A stretch of 6,885 nucleotides of DNA from Frankiales bacterium. Its GTDB lineage: Bacteria > Actinomycetota > Actinomycetes > Mycobacteriales > SCTD01. Positions 1 through 6,315 of the stretch are shown one piece after another. Made by a program: the position numbers and the translations under genes. Each line of letters starts with the position of its first letter. Within the stretch, counting starts at the first letter, position 1. The stretch spans positions 1-6,885 of the forward strand of contig JAOPWK010000122.1 of assembly GCA_025965735.1 (NCBI GenBank), read 5' to 3'. The notes under the pieces are model-generated. The model ran no database searches and was not told where the DNA came from. It was given only the letters and a program-made list of their open reading frames with translations.

Positions 1-1481
1 TCGACACCGGCGAGGACGACAGCGGCGTCCCGTACATCGTCATGGAGTTCGTCGACGGCCGGACGCTGCGCGACGTGCTGCTCGAGGAGGGCCGGCTGCT
101 GCCGCAGCGGGCGCTCGAGGTGACCGCGGAGGTGTGCGCCGCGCTCGACGCCGCGCACACCGCCGGGATCGTGCACCGCGACATCAAGCCCGGCAACGTG
201 ATGCTGGACCGCACCGGCGAGGTCAAGGTGATGGACTTCGGCATCGCGCGGGCGGCCTCCGACGCCACCTCGGCGATGACGCAGACCTCCGCTGTCATCG
301 GCACGGCGGCGTACCTGTCCCCGGAGCAGGCGCGTGGCGAGCACGTCGACGGCCGCTCGGACCTCTACTCCACCGGCTGCCTGCTCTACGAGCTGGTCAC
401 GGGCGCGCCGCCCTTCACCGGGGACAGCCCCGTCGCCGTGGCGTACCAGCACGTGCGCGAGGACCCGCAGCCGCCGTCGGCGTACGACGAGACGCTGCCG
501 GCGTCGATCGACGCGGTGGTGCTCAAGGCCATGGCGAAGAACCCCGCCAACCGCTACCAGTCCGCCGACGAGATGCGCGAGGACCTGCTGCGCGCGTGCC
601 GCGGCGAGGAGGTCCTCGCAACGCCGGTGCTCGAGCCGATGGCGGTGCTCGCCCCGGCGGCCGTCGTGAGCGCGGCGCAGGTGGACCAGAAGCGGTCCGT
701 CGGGCGCGGCATCGCGTACGGCGTCTTCGGCCTCGTCCTCGTGGGCATCATCATCGCCATCGCGCTGATGGTGAAGGGCCTGCTGGGCACGGACGCCGGG
801 CTGGTGCCGGCACCGGACCTGGTCGGGCTGTCGCAGGGCGAGGCGGCGGTCGAGCTGGAGGCCGCCGGGCTGACCGTGGGCGAGGTGACCGCGGAGTTCA
901 ACGCGAAGCCGTTCGGGACCGTGCTGCGCCAGAGCCCGACCGGCGGCATCCTCGTGCGCAGCGGCGGTGCCGTGCAGCTGGTGCTGTCCAAGGGCATCGA
1001 GATGACGATCGTGCCGGTCGAGGTCGTCGGGCTGTCGCGCGACGAGGCGGAGGTGCTGCTCGCCGAGCGCAAGCTCGTCATCGGCGAGGCCGTCACCCGG
1101 GACGGCAACATCCCCGCGGGCACCGTGCTCGCCATCAGCCCGCAGCCCGGGGCGCAGGTACCGGCGCAGTCGAAGGTCACGCTCACGGTGGCCTCCGGCG
1201 ACGTGCAGGTGCCGGACGTGCGCGGCAAGTCCGCGGCGCAGGCCTCGGCCGAGCTGCAGCGGGCCGGCTTCTCGGTCGGGATCCAGCCCCGCGACGACCC
1301 GGGCCCACCGGACCGGGTGCTCGACCAGACGCCGGTGAACTCCCTCGCGCCGCGCGGCTCGACCGTCGTCATCGAGGTCTCGCGGACGCCCGCGCCGCCG
1401 TCGCCCTCGCCGGCACCTGCACCGCAGCCGACCCAGGGCCCGGCGACCCCGGAGCCCGAGCCGCAGCCCTCGCCGACCTAG
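1..1481 (+). CDS. pknB: Ser/Thr protein kinase PknB, PASTA type (5' end missing)
   Basis: Membrane receptor kinase that phosphorylates cell-wall and division proteins on Ser/Thr and senses muropeptides through extracellular PASTA repeats. The frame is open from base 3, so the gene begins upstream; the Gly-rich loop and ATP-binding Lys (roughly the first 80 residues) are missing. Visible kinase motifs are the catalytic HRD at 174-182, followed by KPGN, and DFG at 234-242. The activation loop reads TQTSAVIGTAAY, with two Thr matching the known PknB autophosphorylation pair, then SPE. A hydrophobic helix lies at about 711-773. Three PASTA repeats follow, at about 801-995, 999-1200 and 1201-1385, then a Pro-rich tail of about 31 residues. 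M. tuberculosis PknB has four PASTA repeats and lacks such a tail. The TAG stop lies 4 nt from the stop of the convergent amidotransferase gene. The PknB assignment is firm from motifs and neighbours. Confidence 0.95.
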   Translation, partial: DTGEDDSGVPYIVMEFVDGRTLRDVLLEEGRLLPQRALEVTAEVCAALDAAHTAGIVHRDIKPGNVMLDRTGEVKVMDFGIARAASDATSAMTQTSAVIGTAAYLSPEQARGEHVDGRSDLYSTGCLLYELVTGAPPFTGDSPVAVAYQHVREDPQPPSAYDETLPASIDAVVLKAMAKNPANRYQSADEMREDLLRACRGEEVLATPVLEPMAVLAPAAVVSAAQVDQKRSVGRGIAYGVFGLVLVGIIIAIALMVKGLLGTDAGLVPAPDLVGLSQGEAAVELEAAGLTVGEVTAEFNAKPFGTVLRQSPTGGILVRSGGAVQLVLSKGIEMTIVPVEVVGLSRDEAEVLLAERKLVIGEAVTRDGNIPAGTVLAISPQPGAQVPAQSKVTLTVASGDVQVPDVRGKSAAQASAELQRAGFSVGIQPRDDPGPPDRVLDQTPVNSLAPRGSTVVIEVSRTPAPPSPSPAPAPQPTQGPATPEPEPQPSPT

Positions 1482-1485
1482 GCGC

Positions 1486-2130
1486 TCAGCCGAAGGCGGC
1501 CAGCCGCTTGGCCTCGACCTGCTCGGACAGCGCCGGCGCGAGCGCGGCCGCCGCCGGGTCGCCACACGTGCGCAGCCAGGTGGCCAGCATCAGGTGGCCT
1601 CCCTGCGTCAGGACCGACTCGGGGTGGAACTGCACGCCCTCGACCGGCTTGTCGCGGTGCCGCAGCGCCATGATGACGCCGCTCGGGGTGCGGCCGGTGA
1701 CGGCGAGCTCAGCCGGGAGCGTGCCCTCCTCGACAGCCAGCGAGTGGTAGCGGGTGGCGGTGAACGGCGTCGGCAGGCCGTGCAGCACCCCGGCGCCCTC
1801 GTGCTCGACCTCGCTGGTCTTGCCGTGCAGCAGCTCCGGCGCGCGCCCGACGGTGGCGCCGTGCGCGACCGCGATCGCCTGATGGCCGAGGCAGACACCG
1901 AGCAGCGGCACGCCCTTGTCCTCGCACGCGCCGACCATCTCCACGCTGATGCCGGCATCCTCCGGCGTGCCCGGCCCGGGCGAGAGCAGCACGCCGTCGT
2001 AGTCGTCCGCGTCGGCCGCCGTCACCTCGTCGTTGCGGCGCACCACGGTGTCCGCGCCGAGCTGGCCGAGGTACTGCACCAGGTTGAAGACGAAGCTGTC
2101 GTAGTTGTCGACGACGAGGATGCGGGCCAC
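1486..2130 (-). CDS. trpG: Anthranilate / aminodeoxychorismate synthase glutamine amidotransferase subunit
   Basis: Cytoplasmic class I glutamine amidotransferase, 214 residues. It hydrolyses glutamine and passes ammonia to a chorismate-using partner (TrpE for anthranilate, PabB for folate). The N-terminus ARILVVDNYDSFVFNLVQYL is diagnostic. The catalytic triad is Cys80 in GVCLGHQ, His169 in QFHPES and Glu171; the oxyanion-loop motif SPGPGTPEDAG is at residues 50-60. The protein runs about 20 residues beyond the usual core. The start is GTG, one base after the TGA of the acyl-CoA ligase gene (TGACGTG); I see no Shine-Dalgarno sequence before it, so translation probably depends on coupling. 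No partner subunit is in the window, so trpG and pabA cannot be separated. The M. tuberculosis homologue beside pknB is called trpG, and many actinobacterial homologues are thought to serve both pathways. Confidence 0.93.
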   Translation of the reverse strand: MARILVVDNYDSFVFNLVQYLGQLGADTVVRRNDEVTAADADDYDGVLLSPGPGTPEDAGISVEMVGACEDKGVPLLGVCLGHQAIAVAHGATVGRAPELLHGKTSEVEHEGAGVLHGLPTPFTATRYHSLAVEEGTLPAELAVTGRTPSGVIMALRHRDKPVEGVQFHPESVLTQGGHLMLATWLRTCGDPAAAALAPALSEQVEAKRLAAFG

Positions 2131-2131
2131 G

Positions 2132-4234
2132 TCAGGGAGAACGTCGTGGCGGCGCAGCGCTCTTCCGCGCCTTGACGGGCGTCTTGACCGGCGGCGGCGG
2201 GCCCTCGGCTGCCTTCCTGGCAGGAGCGCGCTTCGCCGGCGCCTTCTTCACGGCGGGACCGATCGCCTCCGCAGCCGGCGCGCTCCTCGTCGTGGGCTTC
2301 CTCGCAGGCGTCTTCTTGACCGGCGCGCTGGCTGCCGCCGGAGCCGCGGCCGCCTTCTTCTTCGCCGGCGCCCGACGAGCGGGTGCCGCCTCAGCCGTCT
2401 TCGCCGGCGCCCGCTTGGCCGGCGCCTTGTTGGCCGCCGCCGCAGCCCGCGTCCGTCCGCCCGGTACCGAGGCCGGCACCTCCTGCGCGCCCTGCTTCGC
2501 CCGCTCCTCCTCCAGCAGCACCCGGCGCAGCACCTTGCCGACGACCGTGCGCGGCAGGCTCTCGCGGAACTCCACCACCTTGGGCACCTTGTAGGCGGCC
2601 AGCTCGCGCCGGCAGTGGTCGGCGACGTCGCCCTCGGACAGCCCTGCGGCGGGCGCGGCCACGACGTACGCCTTGACGGTCTCGCCGCGGTACTTGTCCG
2701 GCAGGCCGACGACGACCGCGTCCTGCACGCCGGGCAGCCGGAAGAGCACCTCCTCGACCTCGGACGGGTAGATGTTGAACCCGCCCGCGATGATCAGCTC
2801 CTTCTTGCGGTCGACGATGGAGAAGAAGCCGTCCTCGTCCATCACCGCCACGTCACCGGTCAGCACGTAGCCGTCGTCGGTGAACACGCCGCTGGTGTCC
2901 TCGCGGCCCCAGTAGCCGCGGAACACCTGCGGGCCCTTGATCGCGAGCTCGCCCGGCTCGCCCAGCGGCACCTCGACCGACGGGTCGTCCTGCGCCACGA
3001 CCTTGCAGTGCGTGCCGGGCAGCGGCAGCCCGATCGAGCCGGGCTTGCGGGTGCCGCCGACCGGGTTGCAGTGCGTGGACGGCGAGGTCTCGGTCATGCC
3101 GTAGCCCTCGACCAGCGCGGCACCGGAGATCTTCTCGAACTGGTCCTGGATCTCGGTCGGCAGCTTCATCGCGCCGGACACGCACAGCCGGATCGAGCGC
3201 AGGTCGTGCGAGCGGACCTTCGGGCTGTCGGCCAGCGCCTTGTAGATCGGCGGGACGCCGGGGAACATCGTCGGCTTCCACTCGTCGATCGCCGCGAACA
3301 CCTGGTCGATGTCGAAGCGGGGCAGCAGCACCAGCGTGCCGCCGAGCAGGACGGTCGCGTTCATCGCGACGGTCAGCCCGTACGCGTGGAACAGCGGCAG
3401 CACCGCCAGCGAGACCTCCTTGCCGGCGGTGGCGCCGGTGTCCCAGAGGCGGTTCATGTAGGCGTTGCTGACCAGGTTGTAGTGCGTGAGCATCGCGCCC
3501 TTGGAGGCGCCGGTCGTGCCGCCGGTGTACTGCAGCAGCGCCAGGTCGGTCTCGGGGTCCAGCTGCACCTGCCGCGCGCCGTCGCCTCCCTTCAGCAGCG
3601 ACAGGAACGGCGTGACCGGCGCGCCCTTGGGGATGCTCGCCGTCATCTCGGCCCGGGCCCGCTTCGCCTTGGCCAGCGGCAGGCGGAGCTTGAGCTTGGT
3701 CGCTGTCGGCAGGTAGTCCGCGATGGACGTCGTGATGACGTGCTCGAGCGCAGTGTCCGCGCGCACCGCGGCGACCGAGCCGTACACGCGGTCCAGGCAG
3801 ACGACGACGGTGGCGCCGCAGTCGGCGAGCTGGTGCCGCAGCTCGGCCTCGGTGTAGAGCGGGTTGTGCTGCACGACCACGGCACCCAGGCGCAGGGCGG
3901 CGTAGAACGCGATGACGTTCTGCGGGCAGTTCGGCAGGACGAGCGCCACGCGGTCGCCCTTCGCCAGCCCGAGCCGGGCCAGGCCTGCGGCGAAGCGGTC
4001 GACCGCCTCCTTGAGCTCGCGGTAGGTGATCGTCGTGCCGAGGAAGGCCAGCGCGGTGCCGGTCGGGAAGGAGGAGGCGGCGTCGTCGAGCAGCCGGGTC
4101 AGCGGGATCTTCGGGAAGTCGAAGTCGGCCGGCACCCCGGGCGGGTAGCTGGCGAGCCAGGGACGGTCCGCGTACGAGGGTCCCGGCGGCGGCGCGCTCG
4201 GGCGACGCGCGGGGGACTTCGCTGGGCCGGGCAC
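2132..4234 (-). CDS. fadD: FadD-like long-chain acyl-CoA ligase with basic Ala/Pro/Lys C-terminal tail
   Basis: ATP-dependent fatty acid activation (fatty acid + ATP + CoA to acyl-CoA + AMP + PPi), 700 residues. The ANL-superfamily core spans about residues 23-575: phosphate loop YTGGTTGASKG (236-246), GYGMTE (377-382), TGD (459-461), the hinge region DRKKELIIAGGFNIYP (475-490), and the catalytic Lys567 in VGKVLRR. NPLYTEAELRHQL (124-136) resembles E. coli FadD. No carrier-protein domain follows, so it is not an NRPS adenylation module. Residues 585-700 form a low-complexity basic tail, annotated separately. The start is GTG with AGGAGG just upstream; no better start exists before the conserved core. 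It lies 60 nt after the 63-residue membrane protein gene and 1 nt before trpG. The conserved crgA-DUF881-trpG-pknB set does not normally include such a gene, so it looks like a lineage-specific insertion. Chain-length preference cannot be read from the sequence. Confidence 0.92.
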   Translation of the reverse strand: MPGPAKSPARRPSAPPPGPSYADRPWLASYPPGVPADFDFPKIPLTRLLDDAASSFPTGTALAFLGTTITYRELKEAVDRFAAGLARLGLAKGDRVALVLPNCPQNVIAFYAALRLGAVVVQHNPLYTEAELRHQLADCGATVVVCLDRVYGSVAAVRADTALEHVITTSIADYLPTATKLKLRLPLAKAKRARAEMTASIPKGAPVTPFLSLLKGGDGARQVQLDPETDLALLQYTGGTTGASKGAMLTHYNLVSNAYMNRLWDTGATAGKEVSLAVLPLFHAYGLTVAMNATVLLGGTLVLLPRFDIDQVFAAIDEWKPTMFPGVPPIYKALADSPKVRSHDLRSIRLCVSGAMKLPTEIQDQFEKISGAALVEGYGMTETSPSTHCNPVGGTRKPGSIGLPLPGTHCKVVAQDDPSVEVPLGEPGELAIKGPQVFRGYWGREDTSGVFTDDGYVLTGDVAVMDEDGFFSIVDRKKELIIAGGFNIYPSEVEEVLFRLPGVQDAVVVGLPDKYRGETVKAYVVAAPAAGLSEGDVADHCRRELAAYKVPKVVEFRESLPRTVVGKVLRRVLLEEERAKQGAQEVPASVPGGRTRAAAAANKAPAKRAPAKTAEAAPARRAPAKKKAAAAPAAASAPVKKTPARKPTTRSAPAAEAIGPAVKKAPAKRAPARKAAEGPPPPVKTPVKARKSAAPPRRSP
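2135..2482 (-). repeat. Lys/Arg/Pro/Ala-rich histone-like tail of the acyl-CoA ligase
   Basis: This segment encodes residues 585-700 of the acyl-CoA ligase. By my count it has 28 Lys/Arg and 4 Glu in 116 residues, with almost everything else Ala, Pro, Ser, Thr, Gly or Val. Degenerate repeats of the type K-A-P-A-K-R-A-P-A-K occur at residues 603-612 and 664-673, with variants RRAPAKKK and KKTPARK between. In DNA, 2226-2245 and 2409-2428 match at 18 of 20 bases. The composition resembles the C-terminal tails of actinobacterial HU (HupB) and histone H1-like proteins. The segment is in frame with the enzyme and carries no separate start, so it is part of that protein. A disordered tail that contacts nucleic acid or anionic membrane is inference. 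Confidence 0.85.
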
Positions 4235-4238
4235 GACG

Positions 4239-4244
4239 CCTCCT
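4239..4244 (-). promoter_or_regulatory. Ribosome binding site of the acyl-CoA ligase gene
   Basis: On the minus strand AGGAGG sits 4 nt before the GTG at 4234. It is the strongest Shine-Dalgarno sequence in the window and fixes this start. The short spacing is slightly below the usual optimum. A small hairpin (CTGCGG / CCGCAG, 7-nt loop, 4249-4267) lies just 5' of it in the transcript. Confidence 0.75.
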
Positions 4245-4294
4245 GGAGCTGCGGACGAACGCCGCAGATGCTCGCACGCGGCGCGGGACCCGAC

Positions 4295-4486
4295 TCAGCC
4301 GGGCGACTCCGACGGGGCGACCGACGTGCCCGGCTCGACGGTGACGTCGCTGAACGGCAGCAGCGGCTCGACCGCCGGGAACACCCACAGGAACAGCACC
4401 GCGACCGCGGCGACCAGCAGCACCAGCGAGCCCAGCACCTTGCCGGGCAGCCCCCCCGGCAGCGTGCGCCAGATCCAGGAGTACAC
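4295..4486 (-). CDS. Small conserved single-pass membrane protein, function unknown
   Basis: Sixty-three residues. A Trp/aromatic N-terminus (YSWIWRTLPG) is followed by one hydrophobic helix at about residues 16-37, then the motif FPAVEPLLPFSDVTV and a short Ser/Pro tail. From memory, small actinobacterial proteins of this shape, with an FPW-EPLLPF-DVTV-like signature, lie beside class E sortase and trpG genes; I know no function for them. The start is GTG one base after the sortase TGA (TGACGTG). A GAAGGG ribosome binding site lies inside the sortase 3' end, 5 nt before the GTG, so the two genes are probably translationally coupled. One long helix with few preceding charges could place the C-terminus outside; orientation is uncertain. 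A role linked to the sortase or to envelope assembly is inference from position only. Confidence 0.85.
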   Translation of the reverse strand: MYSWIWRTLPGGLPGKVLGSLVLLVAAVAVLFLWVFPAVEPLLPFSDVTVEPGTSVAPSESPG

Positions 4487-4487
4487 G

Positions 4488-5165
4488 TCAGCCCTTCAGC
4501 GCGTCGGGCAGGCCGTCGGACTTCTTGCTGGAGGCGGTCAGCTCGGCGAAGACGATGAGCCGCTGCTTGGCCGAGTACTTCGGGTGGCAGGTGGTCAGCG
4601 TGAGCAGCCGGTCCACGGGCGTCGCCGTCGGGTTCCCCGGCACCGGGAGCGTCACCTCGCTGGCTGCCGGCGCCACGATCTGCTTGCGCCGCACGTCGTA
4701 GGTGAACCAGCCGTCGCGCGTCTCGAGCACGATCTGCGAGCCGTCCGTCAGCTCGTCGAGGCGCTGGAAGGGTGCGCCGTAGGTGGTGCGGTGCCCGGAC
4801 ACCACGACGTTGCCGACCTCCCCCGGCAGGGCCGTACCGGGGATGTGGCCGGGCCCGTTCTTCAGGTCGGCCACCGAGGTGCCCTCGACGACGACCCAGG
4901 GGTCGTAGCCGGCCAGCGACGGGATGTGCAGGATCGCGATGCCCTCGCCGAGGTCGCGCGAGACCAGCTCCGGCTCGCCGGGCTGCGGGCGGGCGGCCGG
5001 CTCGGCCCAGGTCTGGCGCAGGTCGTCGCCGAGGCGCGTCTGCTCGCGGGCGGTGACCAGCCCGGTGACGTACAGCTCGTACACGCAGAACAGCAGCACG
5101 ACGACGCCGAGCGTCATCAGCGTCTGGCCCACGCCGCGCAGGGCGGTCCGGATCACGTCGCTCAT
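4488..5165 (-). CDS. Class E sortase
   Basis: Membrane-anchored cysteine transpeptidase, 225 residues, that joins secreted proteins carrying an LAXTG-like sorting signal to the cell wall. An N-terminal helix at about residues 14-36 is the signal anchor. The beta-barrel domain begins near residue 75 (IAILHIPSLAGYDPWVV). The catalytic residues are His125 in VVSGHRTTYG, Cys193 in TLTTCHP and Arg202 in KQRLIVF. TLTTC is the class motif, and the protein is of normal length for srtE-type enzymes. The start is ATG, the only ATG among the seven starts visible here, 10 nt after the DUF881 stop with no clear Shine-Dalgarno sequence, so coupling to the upstream gene is likely. No LAXTG or LPXTG substrate is encoded in the window, so this looks like a general housekeeping sortase and not a pilus-locus enzyme. 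Confidence 0.93.
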   Translation of the reverse strand: MSDVIRTALRGVGQTLMTLGVVVLLFCVYELYVTGLVTAREQTRLGDDLRQTWAEPAARPQPGEPELVSRDLGEGIAILHIPSLAGYDPWVVVEGTSVADLKNGPGHIPGTALPGEVGNVVVSGHRTTYGAPFQRLDELTDGSQIVLETRDGWFTYDVRRKQIVAPAASEVTLPVPGNPTATPVDRLLTLTTCHPKYSAKQRLIVFAELTASSKKSDGLPDALKG

Positions 5166-5175
5166 GCAGGACTGC

Positions 5176-5928
5176 TCATGACCGCGGCGGGGTCGTGACG
5201 CTGGGGAGCTCGAGCGGGCCGTCGTAGGCCGGCAGCGTCACCGACCGCTGGGTGCGGACGGCGTAGCCAAGGCCGAAGCGGTCGACGTAGGTGCGGAAGA
5301 CCAGCACGCCGGGGTCGCTGTCCAGCGCGTCGCGCAGCGCGTCCGGGTCGCCGAGGGCGGTGATGACGAAGGGCGGCCCGTACACCCGGCCGTGCAGGAT
5401 GACGGTGTTGCCGACGCAGCGCACGGCGCTCGTGGACACGATCCGCTGGCCCATCAGCGTCATCGCCTCGGCGCCGCCGGACCACAGGGCGTTGACGACC
5501 GCCTGCACGTCCTGCTGGTGCACGACCAGGTCGTCCGGGTCGTCGGACAGCGCCGGCCGCCCCTCGCGCCGGGGGGCGTCGTCGAGCGAGACGGTGACGG
5601 CGGGCCCGCTCACCGGCACCAGCCCGGCGGCCAGCTCGAGCTCCTGCGCCGCGGCGGCACCGGCCACCCGCACGTCGCTGGCCGCGGCCCGGTCCGACAG
5701 CGCCTGCACCTCGGCGCGCAGCTCCGCGGCGTCCTGCTCGCGGCGGCTCACGTCCGCCCGCTCGCGCGCGATGAGCTCGGTGAGCTGCAGACGGCGGTCG
5801 GCGCGCAGGTCGGTCCCCTGCGCGGTGGACGCGCTGGTGGCGAAGAGCAGGCCGGCGGCCAGCGCCGTCATCGGCACCAGGACCACCCACGGTCCTGACG
5901 GACGGCGAAGGAGACGTCGGAGCTGCAC
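5176..5928 (-). CDS. DUF881 family membrane protein
   Basis: Two hundred and fifty residues. A short basic N-terminus (QLRRLLRRPSGP) precedes a membrane helix at about residues 13-33. A charged helical segment with coiled-coil character (about 42-85) follows, then the DUF881 domain (about 95-245), including SGPAVTVSLDD, a VNALWSGGAEAM stretch and NTVILHGRVYGPPFVITALGD. Family members lie beside crgA and trpG across Actinobacteria (Rv0012 in M. tuberculosis) and relate to Firmicutes YlxW/YlxX proteins of division and wall regions; the biochemical role is unknown. The fold is predicted to be extracytoplasmic. The start is GTG with GGGAGG 6 nt upstream (5935-5940), a good ribosome binding site. 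It is the first gene of the minus-strand unit and is divergent from crgA. Confidence 0.9.
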   Translation of the reverse strand: MQLRRLLRRPSGPWVVLVPMTALAAGLLFATSASTAQGTDLRADRRLQLTELIARERADVSRREQDAAELRAEVQALSDRAAASDVRVAGAAAAQELELAAGLVPVSGPAVTVSLDDAPRREGRPALSDDPDDLVVHQQDVQAVVNALWSGGAEAMTLMGQRIVSTSAVRCVGNTVILHGRVYGPPFVITALGDPDALRDALDSDPGVLVFRTYVDRFGLGYAVRTQRSVTLPAYDGPLELPSVTTPPRS

Positions 5929-5967
5929 GCGCCGCCTCCCGCTCGGTTGCTGCCCGCGACCGCAGGC

Positions 5968-5986
5968 TCCCGTTACGCTATCGCTC
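5968..5986. promoter_or_regulatory. Possible overlapping divergent -10 elements (DUF881 operon / crgA)
   Basis: The 89-nt region between the divergent DUF881 and crgA starts must hold promoters for both unless crgA is read from elsewhere. The only AT-richer patch is GTTACGCTATCG. TACGCTA at 5974-5980 fits the actinobacterial TAnnnT pattern on both strands (TACGCT on +, TAGCGT on -). Starts about 7 nt beyond would give leaders of roughly 30 nt for crgA and 40 nt for the DUF881 gene. No convincing -35 lies at 16-19 nt on either strand, so this is tentative. Confidence 0.3.
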
Positions 5987-6017
5987 AGGTGTTCCCCACG
6001 AGGCTCTGGAGCTGGAC

Positions 6018-6278
6018 GTGCCCGTCTCCCGGAAGCGGAAGAAGGCGGCCTACACGCCGTCGACGACCGCCGCGATCGGTCCCAAGAAGAAGGGGCCCAG
6101 CCCCGTCTGGCTCGCCCCGATGATGCTCGCGCTGTTCGGGATCGGTGTGCTCTGGCTGGTCGTCTTCTACATCACCGAGGGCAACATGCCGCTGGTCAGC
6201 GGTCTGGAGAACTGGAACCTGCTGGTGGGCTTCGGCTTCATCATCGCCGGCTTCGGGCTCTCCACGCAGTGGCGCTGA
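6018..6278 (+). CDS. crgA: Cell division protein CrgA
   Basis: Small two-helix membrane protein of 86 residues (usual length about 84-93). In mycobacteria CrgA recruits or stabilises divisome components such as FtsZ, FtsQ, FtsI and Wag31; in Streptomyces it influences septation in aerial hyphae. A basic cytoplasmic N-terminus (SRKRKKAAYTPS, then GPKKKGPSPVW) precedes helix 1 (about residues 30-51). A short loop with GLENWN leads into helix 2 (about 65-82). The protein ends in the family signature GLSTQWR (compare LLTMRWH in M. tuberculosis). The start is GTG with GGAG at 6008-6011, 6 nt upstream. It is transcribed away from the DUF881 gene, as in M. tuberculosis, and converges with the peptidoglycan-binding protein gene downstream. 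Confidence 0.93.
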   Translation: MPVSRKRKKAAYTPSTTAAIGPKKKGPSPVWLAPMMLALFGIGVLWLVVFYITEGNMPLVSGLENWNLLVGFGFIIAGFGLSTQWR

Positions 6279-6315
6279 CGGGCTACTGACAACGGTGTAG
6301 TTCTCCCCAGCCTGC

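Noticed and set aside
2132..2482. Separate small histone-like gene, or a frameshift fusing one to the ligase
   Set aside because: No start codon with a ribosome binding site precedes the tail, the frame runs unbroken from the enzyme core, and the stop meets the trpG start neatly.
2132..4234. Adenylation module of a nonribosomal peptide or polyketide pathway
   Set aside because: No carrier-protein or condensation domain follows, the motifs match FadD-type acyl-CoA ligases, and no biosynthetic genes are nearby.
2105..4558. Very long plus-strand reading frame (817 codons) opposite the ligase, the 63-residue protein and part of the sortase
   Set aside because: It is Arg/Leu/Gly/Asp-rich low-complexity translation, as expected opposite GC-rich coding DNA, with no recognisable domain, and the minus strand carries clear conserved genes there.
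4488..5165. Pilus-type sortase locus
   Set aside because: No LPXTG or LAXTG substrate gene adjoins it, and the TLTTC motif and neighbours fit a housekeeping class E enzyme.
5162..5890. Long minus-strand frame overlapping the DUF881 gene
   Set aside because: It is Arg/Gly/Ala-rich with no family motif; the alternative frame gives a recognisable DUF881 protein with a good ribosome binding site.
5947..5979. TTGCTG as a -35 box for crgA
   Set aside because: It lies 21 nt from the candidate -10, outside the usual 16-19 nt range.
5976..5999. ECF sigma-type promoter (GGAAC ... CGT) for the DUF881 operon on the minus strand
   Set aside because: The spacing between the two elements is about 13 nt, shorter than the roughly 16-19 nt of such promoters.
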